A DNA stretch of 64,000 bases from Oceaniovalibus sp. ACAM 378 (GCF_008085915.1 NZ_VSJK01000013.1:1-64000); one strand, 5' to 3'. Counted from the first letter of the stretch, positions 54,641 through 63,153 are shown. Numbers and translations: made by a program. The notes: generated from the sequence alone by a model not told the origin.

Positions 54641-54886
54641 CTAGAAGTGGTGGACTTCGGCTCGATGCCACTGCCGCTTCCATGGCCCACGCTGCCCTCG
54701 CGCGCCAGGATGCGCTTCTCCACGAAGAGCGTCGTCCACTTGTAACGGTTCACGAAGATCGATCAGGTCAACCAATTCCGGTCGCGCTGAATAGACGCCT
54801 CCTAGGATCACAACCTGTTTGGGGCGAATAACGTTGATGCATTGCTCAGCCGCCCTTCGAAGGTCTCTCAATTGAAGACTTGCCAT
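54641..54886 (-). pseudogene. Degraded gene fragment, possibly ROK-kinase-like C-terminus
   Basis: The frame holds AAEQCINVIRPKQVVILGGV followed by YSARPELVDLI, which loosely resembles the ROK sugar-kinase VVLGG segment. An upstream frame (ACIDWMRQRPVLEVLHQCR) might be its continuation across a frameshift near 54870. The remainder is Arg/Gly-rich with no similarity that I can see. The identification is speculative. Confidence 0.25.
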
Positions 54887-55061
54887 GCAGCCTCGCGACA
54901 TTGATGCAGAACTTCGAGTACGGGACGCTGCCGCATCCAGTCGATGCAGGCTGCTGCGAGCGCCTCCTTGCCTCAAAGTTGGGGGGCAAAGCGTCTACAA
55001 AAGGGGCACCTCAGAATGTCTAGGTTAAACCTTCCCATTGGTTTCTTGGCAGCGACAACGT

Positions 55062-55895
55062 TCAGGAACCATTGTCCCAAGCATTTGATGCAATCGAGTG
55101 CCTCGCAAAGTCAGTGAAATCGCGCGGCGGGCGGCCCATCGCGCGCTGAACGCCATCCGTGACATAGGCATTCCGACCGTCGAGCACCTCCTTGACCAGA
55201 ATACTCATCAGCGAGATGATTTCGTCGGGCAATTGAGCCTTGCGCAGTGCGCTGAGGTAATCGTCGGGCGACATATCGACGTATAGGACAGGACGAGCGA
55301 GGCTGACTGCGATTTCCGCGACAGCCTCCCGAAAGGTGAGCAATCGGGGGCCCGTGACCTCATAGATCTGTCCGATGTGTCCATCGTCCAGCAGGGCTGA
55401 TACCGCGACATCGGCGATATCGTCGGCATCGATGAAGGGCTCGGGGACGTCTCCGTTGGCAAAGACGACCTCTCCGGCGGCAACACCATCGCGGAACACA
55501 CTTTCCGAGAAGTTTTGCATGAACCAACTGGCTCGGATGATTGTGCAGGCGGTATCGGACTCCATGAGCCGCGCTTCGGCGCGCTGTGCTTCAGGCTCTC
55601 CGCGCCCGGAGAGAAGCACAAGTCGCCGCACGCCTTCCCGTTTGGCGCGCTCGATTAAATCGGTGATTGCCTCGACAGCGCCCGGCAGGGCGATATCGGG
55701 TGCATAGGTGATGTAGGCAGCATCGGCGCCGGCCAGCGCAGGGCCCCATGTCTCCGACTGTGACCAGTCAAAGCGCCAGGCCCCGTTGCGGGAGGCGGAG
55801 CGAACTGTTACATCACGTGCCGTCAATCGTTCAACCACCCGTCGTCCGGTTTTCCCGGTTCCGCCAATCACCAGAACCGTCGGTTTAGCCTTTTC
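55062..55895 (-). CDS. NmrA-like NAD(P)-binding oxidoreductase
   Basis: The protein of about 277 residues starts MEKAKPTVLVIGGTGKTG; GGTGKTG (about 11-17) is the Rossmann NAD(P)-binding loop of NmrA/quinone-reductase-like short-chain enzymes. YAPDIALPGAVEAITDLIERA and IIRASWFMQNFSE follow, as in the NmrA family. The open frame starts five codons earlier (55910). It is divergent from a TetR regulator whose operator lies in the shared 80-nt promoter region, so it is probably the regulator's target. Its substrate is unknown. Confidence 0.8.
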   Translation of the reverse strand, partial: EKAKPTVLVIGGTGKTGRRVVERLTARDVTVRSASRNGAWRFDWSQSETWGPALAGADAAYITYAPDIALPGAVEAITDLIERAKREGVRRLVLLSGRGEPEAQRAEARLMESDTACTIIRASWFMQNFSESVFRDGVAAGEVVFANGDVPEPFIDADDIADVAVSALLDDGHIGQIYEVTGPRLLTFREAVAEIAVSLARPVLYVDMSPDDYLSALRKAQLPDEIISLMSILVKEVLDGRNAYVTDGVQRAMGRPPRDFTDFARHSIASNAWDNGS

Positions 55896-55921
55896 CATCA
55901 GATCCTCCATAAGTGAGTAAG

Positions 55922-55943
55922 TATCATATTTTCAAATGTGATA
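55922..55943. promoter_or_regulatory. Inverted-repeat operator between NmrA-like and tetR genes
   Basis: TATCATATTT-TC-AAATGTGATA is a 22-bp inverted repeat with one mismatched pair, centred in the divergent promoter region. It is the natural candidate for the binding site of the adjacent TetR-family regulator. Confidence 0.65.
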
Positions 55944-55992
55944 GATGCTCGTATAATTCTGGTCAAGAGATAAAATGAGGAAGGCTCACATT

Positions 55993-56676
55993 ATGCCAGC
56001 GGTGAACAAAGACGACGCATCAGTCGAGCGGGGCACCGGGCAACTTACCCTCGTCCAGCAGCGCAGCCGGGACCGACAGGCCATGATCCTGGCCGAGGCG
56101 GCGCAGATCATTGCGGAGGTCGGAAGCGATGCGCTGAAAATGAACGCATTGGCTCAGCGGTGCGGCATCTCGATCGGATCGCTCTATCAGCACTTTCGGG
56201 ACAAGGGGGCTGTTCTGTCTTCCATCGCCGAGCGCTATCACGCGGCCACGCGTGACTGTATCGACGAAGCGCTCGACAAGGCGACGGAATGGCAGGCATT
56301 CGCAAACGGGTTTGCCGGCTTGATCGATGACTACTACGGAATGTTCCTGGCCGAACCGGTGATCCGCGACGTGTGGTCCGGGATCGCTGCAGACAAACAG
56401 CTTCAAGCCCTGGAACTGCGCAGTTCCCGCGAGAACGGTGCCCATCTGGCACGGCACATTCTGCGTGTCACACCGGATGCAGATCCCGACGCTGTGCAGG
56501 AGGCCGCCTTTTTCGTGATGGCTCTGGGCGAATCCGTGATGCGCTTTGCCATCCTTTGCCCACCGGAAGAAGGACATCTCCATGTCGCGAGATACAGTGA
56601 AATGGCCCTGGCGGAACTCGCTCGCGCGGCAGGCGTGCCCATCAATCCGGCTAACCGGCGGTCAAGTGCTGAATGA
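55993..56676 (+). CDS. TetR family transcriptional regulator
   Basis: The 227-residue protein has the TetR N-terminal HTH (DRQAMILAEAAQIIAEVGSD and LAQRCGISIGSLYQHFRDKGAVL, about 25-75). The C-terminal ligand-binding domain contains VIRDVWSGIAADKQLQALEL. I use ATG 55993 (GAGGAAGG about 9 nt upstream); ATG 55975 is an alternative. It likely represses the divergent NmrA-like gene through the inverted repeat at 55922-55943. Confidence 0.85.
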   Translation: MPAVNKDDASVERGTGQLTLVQQRSRDRQAMILAEAAQIIAEVGSDALKMNALAQRCGISIGSLYQHFRDKGAVLSSIAERYHAATRDCIDEALDKATEWQAFANGFAGLIDDYYGMFLAEPVIRDVWSGIAADKQLQALELRSSRENGAHLARHILRVTPDADPDAVQEAAFFVMALGESVMRFAILCPPEEGHLHVARYSEMALAELARAAGVPINPANRRSSAE

Positions 56677-56742
56677 CATTGAGCGCAATATGCAGGTCAT
56701 TGGACCACTGAAGGGCCAGCTCAATTCGAAAGCGGACACACA

Positions 56743-57165
56743 TTACATCGCGTGCCCGGCAAAGACTGGAAGGTCATCCAGGATCTCGTACCAGGGTGCC
56801 TTGGAGGCGACAAAGATATGGCACGAGGGGCGGATCGATGGCGTGTCGGTCAGGCTGCCGAGATTGATGTGCGCATAGGTGCCCTCCATCACGATGGAAT
56901 AAAGGAACGCGCCGCACTTGGCGCAATGCCCATCGTGATCGGTCGCTCCAAAGCGTTTGATCTTGGCCGCACCGTTGATGATGGCGAACCGATCGACGGC
57001 TATGCCAGCGAACGACTTGAAAGCAGCGCCCGTTTTGCGGCGGCAGTCAGTGCAGTGACAGTTGATCGCGTATGCGAACGCATCTTCGACCTGACAGGTG
57101 ACGGCGCCGCAAACACACTGACCCCATAGCTTGCCGGTAACCGCCAATCGCGGATCGCTATTCAT
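56743..57165 (-). CDS. GFA (glutathione-dependent formaldehyde-activating-like) family protein
   Basis: The 140-residue protein carries the zinc-ligand pattern of the GFA family: GQCVCGAVTCQVE (about 14-26), INCHCTDCRRKTG (about 34-46), and HCAKCGAFLYS (about 80-90). The metal ligands are complete. Members are often unrelated to formaldehyde metabolism; a small CENP-V/GFA fold oxidoreductase or glutathione-adduct enzyme is the safest description. It follows the VOC gene by 4 nt, so the two form an operon. Confidence 0.85.
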   Translation of the reverse strand: MNSDPRLAVTGKLWGQCVCGAVTCQVEDAFAYAINCHCTDCRRKTGAAFKSFAGIAVDRFAIINGAAKIKRFGATDHDGHCAKCGAFLYSIVMEGTYAHINLGSLTDTPSIRPSCHIFVASKAPWYEILDDLPVFAGHAM

Positions 57166-57169
57166 TCTG

Positions 57170-57562
57170 TCACGCTGCAAGTTTCTGGGCGACTTCCCAT
57201 ACATGGCCCGACGGATCAGCGAAAGCAGCGGTTCGGCGGCCCCAAGGTCGATCGGTAGGACCGTTCAACAATGTCACACCGCGCTTCGCCAGCATCTGGC
57301 AGTACAGATCGCAATCATCGACCAGGAGGGTGAAGAGGGTGCTGACACCGGCAGTGTTGCCGCGGGCAATTTGCGGGCTGACGAGCTCATCTGCCTCGGA
57401 TAGCGCGAGGATGTTGACCATAATGCCGCCAAACTCGAAGACCGCCGACACATTGTCGTCAAACACAAGCGTAAGGCCCAGCGCCGAATGATAGAAATCA
57501 CGACAGGCAGCGAACTTATCCGAGAACAGATTGACTGTTTCGAATACCTGTCTCACATTCAT
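57170..57562 (-). CDS. VOC family (glyoxalase/bleomycin resistance-like) protein
   Basis: The 130-residue protein has two beta-alpha-beta-beta-beta modules: FETVNLFSDKFAACRDFYHSALG (about 7-29), FEFGGIMVNILALSEADELV and AAFADPSGHVWEVAQKL at the end with the Glu ligand in WEVAQ. VOC enzymes bind a divalent metal and act on diverse small electrophiles or drugs. It is upstream of the GFA gene. A decayed relative lies at 58356-58749. Confidence 0.85.
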   Translation of the reverse strand: MNVRQVFETVNLFSDKFAACRDFYHSALGLTLVFDDNVSAVFEFGGIMVNILALSEADELVSPQIARGNTAGVSTLFTLLVDDCDLYCQMLAKRGVTLLNGPTDRPWGRRTAAFADPSGHVWEVAQKLAA

Positions 57563-57621
57563 CGTCTTACCTCCGATTTGGCCCGCTACGGAATGAAAAG
57601 GATGGTCCTTTTGAGGCGAAC

Positions 57622-58266
57622 TTAAGTGGATCGATAAACCAGCGCGATGGCACCGCCGGAAAAAGTCTTTGCACTGACGAGTTGCAAGTCCAATGGTTTT
57701 GATAATCCGGAAAACAGGGGAGCCCCCTTGCCAAGTGCAACTGGAGCAATCAGGAGCTGATACTCATCAATAAGACCGTGGGCCGCCAGATCCTGGGCAA
57801 GACTGGCACCCCCGAGAACCCTGATGTCCTTGCCGCGCTGCGCCTTGAGGCGCGCAACTTCCTCTGAGAGGTTTCCACTCACCACAATGGGATTGGACCA
57901 AGTGCCTTCACCCTCGACTATCGGCTCTGTCACATCGTAGGTTGACGCCTTTGCACTTATAGTTTCGGTCGAAGCCATAGTGGTTGCATGAGGGCTTTGT
58001 TGATCCGCGATGCCATTCTTGGTGAACACCACCTTTGGAATCTTGTTCATGGGTGGGGCAAAAGGCGTATTAGCATTGGGCCAGTAGTCCGCCATTTCAG
58101 AGAAAGAGCGGCGACCCATAGCAATGATGCCTGCCTGCCACAAATTTTCGACGATCCATTCGTCTGTAGAATCGTCCCCCGACTTGAAAATCCAGTCGAC
58201 CTCCCCGTTGGGACCGCTAACAAAGCCGTCGACTGAAACAAACATCCCTAACACTAACTTTCTCAT
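57622..58266 (-). CDS. RibD C-terminal / dihydrofolate reductase-like oxidoreductase
   Basis: The 214-residue protein matches the RibD_C/DHFR-like family: MRKLVLGMFVSVDGFVSGPN start, IIAMGRRSFSEMADYWPN (about 48-65), VVSGNLSEEVARLKAQRGKDIRVLGGASLAQDL (about 130-162, the NADPH-binding segment) and LLIAPVALGKGAPLFSG. ATG 58266 is chosen (GAGAGG upstream). Stand-alone members of this family reduce unknown substrates with NADPH. Confidence 0.8.
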   Translation of the reverse strand: MRKLVLGMFVSVDGFVSGPNGEVDWIFKSGDDSTDEWIVENLWQAGIIAMGRRSFSEMADYWPNANTPFAPPMNKIPKVVFTKNGIADQQSPHATTMASTETISAKASTYDVTEPIVEGEGTWSNPIVVSGNLSEEVARLKAQRGKDIRVLGGASLAQDLAAHGLIDEYQLLIAPVALGKGAPLFSGLSKPLDLQLVSAKTFSGGAIALVYRST

Positions 58267-58355
58267 GACCACCTCTCATAGTTATCATTGCGGAACCCGG
58301 CAGATGACTGATCAGATTGCACCATAAGGTGCCTTGTCGTTAAGAAGGGGCGCGA

Positions 58356-58749
58356 TCAGCATTGAATTCCGCCAACTGTGGGGCGAACACCAGCTTGTAG
58401 GCAGGCCGCAATTTTGCTCGGCGCTGATTGCAGTCTTACAAGCGCATTGGCTTCTGAGATGACCAACAGATTGATCTTGATGCCGCCAAATTCGAGCATT
58501 GCTGACACCTCCTCAAAAACCATCGGCAGGCTGAGGGACGACAAAAGTTTCCAGGCAAGACGCGAAGTTATCGGCGAACAGGGTGACTGTCTCGAAATTG
58601 GCCTTGCAAGCATCTTTCCTTCTCCATTCAAGCGGAGGGTCAAAAAATCTAGCCGAGTCTGAGCGCCAAGCTCCCATAGCCACACCTCCCAATCGCCGAC
58701 GCGAAGCTCTGGTAACGATTTGAGCGTGGGACGAACCAATGACGGGCAA
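58356..58749 (-). pseudogene. Decayed VOC family gene
   Basis: Two frames contain pieces clearly related to the VOC protein at 57170: FETVTLFADNFASCLETF in one and VFEEVSAMLEFGGIKINLLVISEANALV in another, in the right order but separated by frameshifts. The remainder is degenerate. It is probably a diverged duplicate that has lost function. Confidence 0.6.
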
Positions 58750-59253
58750 TCAGTGACAAATATTATCCCGTAGTTTGATCGTTACGGTGGTTTGCAGCTT
58801 TTGCGGATCTGGCTCTTCGTCAGGACTATTATGATAAATTTCTAGACGATTTTCGAACCACTCGCCGCCATCGTTATGTTCGGAATCGAAGATAAGACCA
58901 GCCTGACGGGCCCACCCGATGAGGACGCCATTTACCGTCAATAGATTCTCATAGGGCCCAAAATATGTGGTTTCAGCATATCGGCCCGCCGGAAGAACGC
59001 CGCTCGTGAAGTCCTTAAAAGGCGCGATAGCGTGGTCGACCGGCACTCCGAATTCCATCTCAATATCGGGCATGTTGATTACATTATGCTTGAAGAAAAC
59101 TGGCCCGGCTTCTTTCAGCTGGTTATTCTCGACGTGTAAGAAAAGGCGTTTCAGAATTGCGGGGATCTGATCGTCGAATGGAAGAGTGACGTCCGCCTTG
59201 AGCGCGACGTAGGTTACCGCAGGGCGGTCAACAATCCTAGGAACGGTTAGCAT
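58750..59253 (-). CDS. GyrI-like small-molecule-binding protein
   Basis: The 167-residue protein has the SOUL/GyrI-like (AraC effector-binding) pattern: RPAVTYVALKADVTLPFDDQI (about 10-30), FGVPVDHAIAPF and SGVLPAGRYAETTYFGPYENL (about 84-104), with the conserved Glu-x-Tyr-x-x-Gly-x-Tyr-like element. GAGGAAA lies 5 nt before the ATG. Such proteins bind hydrophobic or drug-like molecules. Confidence 0.75.
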   Translation of the reverse strand: MLTVPRIVDRPAVTYVALKADVTLPFDDQIPAILKRLFLHVENNQLKEAGPVFFKHNVINMPDIEMEFGVPVDHAIAPFKDFTSGVLPAGRYAETTYFGPYENLLTVNGVLIGWARQAGLIFDSEHNDGGEWFENRLEIYHNSPDEEPDPQKLQTTVTIKLRDNICH

Positions 59254-59279
59254 TAATTTTCCTCTTCAGTTTTGGGAGT

Positions 59280-59415
59280 TTATGATTTCAGGTCGCCACA
59301 AACTTTTGCGGCGGTGTACATGCCATTCACTTCCTTTACTGCACCGGGCACGTGCATGTTTCCTGTTAAACCCGTGTCGCGATCGGGCGAATTTTCGAAG
59401 TTGGTGATGGTTACT
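59280..59415 (-). pseudogene. N-terminal remnant of a glutathione S-transferase gene
   Basis: A frame ending at 59280-59282 reads VTITNFENSPDRDTGLTGNM and then HVPGAVKEVNGMYTAAKV, which lines up with the GST N-terminus (ITxFxxSPDRGxGLARDMRVRWALEEVG pattern). It lacks a good start and stops after about 45 residues. It fills the 160-nt gap between the GyrI-like and hydrolase genes. Confidence 0.4.
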
Positions 59416-59416
59416 A

Positions 59417-60253
59417 TTAGCCTTCTCCTGACAAATGTTCTTCCGTCTTTCGGGCTATCGTGACCCTGTCCTGATGCATCTCGATCAGAAAGGTCGCCAC
59501 TGCTGGCGCGACGATCTGAGGCGCGGCCGAGTGGTCCGCGCCGGTGAGGACGGCAACGCGCGCGTCTGGGATCAATTGGCCCAGACGGTGGGCAGTTTCC
59601 TGAAAGAACACGGGGCTCTGGTCGCCGGTCAGAAGCAGTGTCGGCACTGGGACCCTTCGCGCAATATCCGCAGGCAGTCTGCCGCCAGTCGACACGCCCA
59701 TGAGATCGAGGTCATTTGCCATGCTGGGGGCAGAGCGCAACCGTGCAGGGTCGGCAGCCATCGCTGCCGCCATTTCGTCAGGCACCCCCGATGCAGCTAA
59801 GAAGGCTTTGATTGCTTCGGCGTGACGACCAGCGTGCAGATGACCTTCAACCTCTGCAACATAGGTATCTTCGGCCTCAGGCGCATCCTCTGACGAGAAC
59901 GGCGGCTCGTAGAGAATGAGGCTGTTGATTGGCAGGCCAGTGGCGGCGGCATGCAATGCCAACGCAGCTCCAGACGAATGGCCGAAAAGCGTTGGGCGGT
60001 TGCCTAAGGCCTCTATCAGCGCGGCAATGTCCTCGATTTCCTTCTTGACGGCGTAGGACTTCCCGTCGCCGCTATCGCCGCGTCCGCGCCGGTCGATCGC
60101 CATGGTCGTGAAGTGGTCCGTCAGCGCCTCGCTCAGCGCCGCCATCCCGCCGCGGTCGCTCAGAATGCCTCCGATGAGGATTATGGCGTGGCCGCTCCCG
60201 CTGCGCTCGAAAGCGATGGGGGTTCCGTCTCTAGAGATTACTTGTTCGGGCAT
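59417..60253 (-). CDS. Alpha/beta hydrolase
   Basis: The 278-residue protein is a canonical alpha/beta hydrolase: AIILIGGILSDRGGMAALSE, MAIDRRGRGDSGDG (about 50-63), the nucleophile elbow GHSSGAALALHAA (Ser at about 94), PTLLLTGDQSP (about 218-228, Asp) and GADHSAAP (His at about 254). The triad appears complete. Substrate is not predictable. It stands alone between the GST remnant and the DUF1761 gene. Confidence 0.85.
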   Translation of the reverse strand: MPEQVISRDGTPIAFERSGSGHAIILIGGILSDRGGMAALSEALTDHFTTMAIDRRGRGDSGDGKSYAVKKEIEDIAALIEALGNRPTLFGHSSGAALALHAAATGLPINSLILYEPPFSSEDAPEAEDTYVAEVEGHLHAGRHAEAIKAFLAASGVPDEMAAAMAADPARLRSAPSMANDLDLMGVSTGGRLPADIARRVPVPTLLLTGDQSPVFFQETAHRLGQLIPDARVAVLTGADHSAAPQIVAPAVATFLIEMHQDRVTIARKTEEHLSGEG

Positions 60254-60333
60254 GGGTTTCTCCTAACAAGGCGCGTCGCGCTAGTGGCTACGCAGAGGGA
60301 TCTGTAAGTTCCAATAGTCGCCAGCATTTCGGT

Positions 60334-60738
60334 TCAGCCGAATCGAGTGGTGAGGAAGGTGATGAAAAGGCTGACCACGACTGCCTTGACCAACGCGTCT
60401 CCTGTGTGGATTGCGTAGAGCTTCGCCGGGTAGCCCTCGTGGACGACTGCGCCTGCAAGGCCTGCCGCTTGGAACCCGGCCCAGACAAGGAAGGCAAGGA
60501 GAAGGGCATGGGACAGGCTGTCGATCCCCGTCCAGCGGATCAGGATCGCCAGTCCCGCTGCCACTCCTAAGCAGCGCAGTGCCTCAAAAGCGACCGTCGA
60601 CGCCTGTGGTGTCGCGGCTTCAGCGTAGGCGGGGCTTAGTGACGCGGCAGCCCCGCCGAAAAGTAATCCGTACCAAAGGGCTCCGACAACGAAAGCCAAT
60701 ACCGCGCCGGCCAACACGCTCCCAAGCCAGATCGTCAT
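60334..60738 (-). CDS. DUF1761 membrane protein
   Basis: The 134-residue protein has four transmembrane helices (LGSVLAGAVLAFVVGALWYG, CLGVAAGLAILIRW, ALLLAFLVWAGFQAAGLAG, VVVSLFITFLTTRFG) with the conserved LWYG... and GYPAKLYAIH segments of the DUF1761 family. It overlaps the upstream tetR gene by 4 nt (ATGA), so the two are cotranscribed and the regulator probably controls both. Function unknown. Confidence 0.85.
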   Translation of the reverse strand: MTIWLGSVLAGAVLAFVVGALWYGLLFGGAAASLSPAYAEAATPQASTVAFEALRCLGVAAGLAILIRWTGIDSLSHALLLAFLVWAGFQAAGLAGAVVHEGYPAKLYAIHTGDALVKAVVVSLFITFLTTRFG

Positions 60739-61388
60739 GGTTGATCTACTTCTGCACGAAATTCAGTATCATTCCGAGAGAAGAGCAATTCGATGTAGCG
60801 GCGCAGGTGGTCAACGCTCCCGATCGCGACATCAGCTGTGCCTTTGGCTTTTGCCATGACAAGGGCCCCTTGGATTACGGCTTGCACATGCAAAGCCAGG
60901 CTGGTGGCATCGTCTTCGTCACCCAGGCCATGGGCGCGAAACGCCTCAACCAGATCGGCCTCGATGATCCGCGCACCATCTGTAATGATTTCGTCACAGG
61001 CTCGGCGGATCGCATCGCTTGTCGAGTGGGCTTCTTGCACGAGTGTGCCGGCAAAACAGGTAAACTCAGCGATCTCACCAACAAGGAGAGATCTCCGCAG
61101 TTCGAGATAGGCCAAGATTCGATCGACCGGGTCGACCGGGTCACGCCATGGGATTGCGGCGAATATCTCGGAGGCCAGTGCGCCCCAGCGGTGTGTTGCC
61201 ACAATACCCAACTCTTCCTTGGTCGCGAAGTGGTGAAAGAACGATCCTTTCGTAACTCCCGCAGCGCGACACAGATCTTCGACCGACGTGGCTGCAAAGC
61301 CGCGCTCGCGCACAAGTTTGATCGCCGCGAGAAGAAGTTTTTCGCGGGAGGAGAGTTTGGGTGTGGTATCAGTTTCATTCGCTGTCAT
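60735..61388 (-). CDS. TetR family transcriptional regulator
   Basis: The 217-residue protein has a classical TetR HTH (SSREKLLLAAIKLVRERGFA and VEDLCRAAGVTKGSFFHHFATKEEL, about 14-60) and a C-terminal TetR_C-like domain with FAGTLVQEAHS. I use ATG 61388, directly downstream of the 18-bp palindrome 61396-61413; the longer frame to 61424 would read through that operator. It likely autoregulates itself and the coupled DUF1761 gene. Confidence 0.85.
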   Translation of the reverse strand: MTANETDTTPKLSSREKLLLAAIKLVRERGFAATSVEDLCRAAGVTKGSFFHHFATKEELGIVATHRWGALASEIFAAIPWRDPVDPVDRILAYLELRRSLLVGEIAEFTCFAGTLVQEAHSTSDAIRRACDEIITDGARIIEADLVEAFRAHGLGDEDDATSLALHVQAVIQGALVMAKAKGTADVAIGSVDHLRRYIELLFSRNDTEFRAEVDQP

Positions 61389-61395
61389 GCCATCA

Positions 61396-61413
61396 CCATA
61401 CCGATCGGTATGG
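61396..61413. promoter_or_regulatory. Perfect 18-bp TetR operator
   Basis: CCATACCGATCGGTATGG is its own reverse complement and lies 8 nt upstream of the tetR start codon, the usual place for an autoregulatory TetR operator. Confidence 0.75.
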
Positions 61414-61592
61414 CGATGTGTCAATCACTCACTGATCGTGTTAATTGCCAAGCTGTTCAGGCGTTTTGGAAGTGCATTTGCCGAGGCTACCCGACCCTCA
61501 GATACGAGCCGATTGCTATGAAGCATTCCGGCCTTGTCAGTAGCGGTCATCGTACGCCGATTGCCAAGTGGAGATCGTTTGCAGATTTTTCG

Positions 61593-61982
61593 TCACTCGA
61601 TGTAGCGTTTTGCGAACAATGCATCGGCGCGCAGCCGTTCGCCAAGATCTGGCCTGCCAACGCGTTCCATTTCGTCAGCGGCAATGTCTCTCTCTTGGAT
61701 TTCAGTCAATAGGATCGCGTGCAACTGCTCCGGATCTAAAGTCAGTCGCTCGATCTCAGACGATCGTTCAAAGAAGCTATGTCGATCTTTCGACTCGGCG
61801 TCCGCCCGTATCGGCGGAGCTTCGGCATTATCGATCGCTGCCAAAAGTGCACCGATTAACTTGGCTTCATCCGTCCGACTGGCCTTCCTGGAATTGCGTA
61901 GGTCGAGCCGCATGCGGGCTTTCATTTCGTGTACGGCATCTCTCACCATATCCATCACCTCTGCGGCCACTTCTCGTTTCAA
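61593..61982 (-). CDS. GatB/YqeY-like protein
   Basis: The 129-residue protein shows the YqeY pattern: an N-terminal helix (KARMRLDLRNSRKASRTDEAKLIGALLAAIDNAE, where LRNSRKASR and LLAAIDNAE are diagnostic) and a C-terminal LDPEQLHAILLTEIQERDIAADE. Full-length YqeY proteins are about 150 residues. YqeY-like domains bind tRNA in amidotransferase GatB; the stand-alone role is unknown. It is an isolated gene. Confidence 0.7.
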   Translation of the reverse strand: MKREVAAEVMDMVRDAVHEMKARMRLDLRNSRKASRTDEAKLIGALLAAIDNAEAPPIRADAESKDRHSFFERSSEIERLTLDPEQLHAILLTEIQERDIAADEMERVGRPDLGERLRADALFAKRYIE

Positions 61983-62069
61983 TAAAGGTCCGTCCGGTGC
62001 TGCGCCATTCGGTCAGGCAAGCCGTTAGAAAACAATGGCAACTGTCTGGTTCGCACCGGGGTGAATCAC

Positions 62070-62486
62070 CTAGTCGATGATTTCGCCAGTGCCTTCCGCT
62101 TTCATGCGGGCGAGCCCGTCCTTCATGCTTTTGACTTGTTCGGGCGTGTGTCCCTGCCACTTCGTCACTTCAGCAATGACCCTGAGGGGTTCACGCGAGC
62201 GGTAGGACATTGACGGATTGCCGGGAAATTTCTTGTCCGTAAGGTTAGGGTCGTCGACGATGGACCCAGTCGGCTCAACTAGGTAAATTCGCTCTGGTGC
62301 ATCGCCAGCTGAAAGTTCCGCGCCCCAGATTGCAGTATCCATTGTAGACGTGAAATACACCCACGACAGTGGCTGTGTATCCGCAAAGTTTGACTGATAG
62401 CCTACCTGAATGAGGTCTCCGATTTTCAGGTTGGCCTTGGTTCCATGAAAGTATGTCTGTGCAAATACGTTTGGAGCGTTTGACAT
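62070..62486 (-). CDS. arr: Rifampin ADP-ribosyltransferase
   Basis: The 138-residue protein matches Arr enzymes end to end: FAQTYFHGTKANLKIGDLI (NAD-binding His in FHGTK), YQSNFADTQPLSWVYFTST, DTAIWGAELSAGDAPERIYLVEPTG, DPNLTDKKFPGNPSMSYRSREPLRV and the acidic C-terminus. Conserved His/Tyr/Asp catalytic residues are present. Arr transfers ADP-ribose from NAD to the C23 hydroxyl of rifamycins. Chromosomal arr-like genes are common, so clinical relevance is uncertain. It is followed by an acetyltransferase gene. Confidence 0.85.
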   Translation of the reverse strand: MSNAPNVFAQTYFHGTKANLKIGDLIQVGYQSNFADTQPLSWVYFTSTMDTAIWGAELSAGDAPERIYLVEPTGSIVDDPNLTDKKFPGNPSMSYRSREPLRVIAEVTKWQGHTPEQVKSMKDGLARMKAEGTGEIID

Positions 62487-62504
62487 AATCCGTTTCCTTG
62501 TGTC

Positions 62505-63125
62505 TCAAGCGTCGCCGTGATCAGCCACTGAGTTGACCGTGACAATATGGTGTTGGTGCCAAGATTGGTTGAACCATTGCCGTCGCTGGGAACGTTGCCA
62601 ATCAGCGCGCGTAAGCGCCCAAACCACTTCGTGCCATCCACGCGCGTCCATCCACCGCGGACCTTCGCGCTCGGCAACAATCTGCGCGCCAAACCAGCGG
62701 GAAATCTTCTCAACCCTTTCATTACCGCTGGCGGTCTCGCCAACAACCTGGTCCAGATTCAGACTATCGAACCCGAACTCGACCAGACATGCCGCCGCGT
62801 CCAGGGCAACGCGGTAGCGTCCCCAATCAGATGGAGCGAGCTCAATCCCAACCACAGCCGTTCCTGGATCTTCCAGCCGCACCCGCAGGCCTGCACACCC
62901 AATCAAGCGATCTGTGATGGTATCGAAGATTCCCAGCTGAAAATTTCTTCGATGAACTTCAGACTGCCAATCCATGAAAAGATTGAAAAGGCTCCTTGCT
63001 CGGTCGAGATCCTCTTCAAGATCGTAAAGGCGAAGGTATCGAGGGTCCATCTGATAGCCGACAAAGGCTGATTGATCGGCTAGTTCGAAGTCTCGAAGTA
63101 TAATCCTGGGAGTAGAGATGAGCAT
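62505..63125 (-). CDS. GNAT family N-acetyltransferase
   Basis: The 206-residue protein is a RimJ/RimL-type GNAT: MLISTPRIILRDFELADQ start, RRNFQLGIFDTITDRLIGCAGLRV (about 58-81) and the acetyl-CoA-binding region GIELAPSDWGRYRVALDAAACLVEFG (about 92-117) with LDQVVGETASGNERVEKISRWFG. I use ATG 63125, just before the conserved domain. It lies 18 nt upstream of arr, so the two may form a small resistance or modification operon. Substrate unknown. Confidence 0.85.
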   Translation of the reverse strand: MLISTPRIILRDFELADQSAFVGYQMDPRYLRLYDLEEDLDRARSLFNLFMDWQSEVHRRNFQLGIFDTITDRLIGCAGLRVRLEDPGTAVVGIELAPSDWGRYRVALDAAACLVEFGFDSLNLDQVVGETASGNERVEKISRWFGAQIVAEREGPRWMDARGWHEVVWALTRADWQRSQRRQWFNQSWHQHHIVTVNSVADHGDA

Positions 63126-63153
63126 GGGTTTTGTCTCGTGAAGAATTTTATTA

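Larger units (their letters stand above)
54272..55061. other. Gene-poor junction between second island and right flank
   Basis: The region holds the tRNA-Arg(CCG) remnant and a decayed protein-coding trace at 54641-54886, but no intact gene. It forms the boundary between the recombinase island and ordinary chromosomal genes. Confidence 0.5.
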
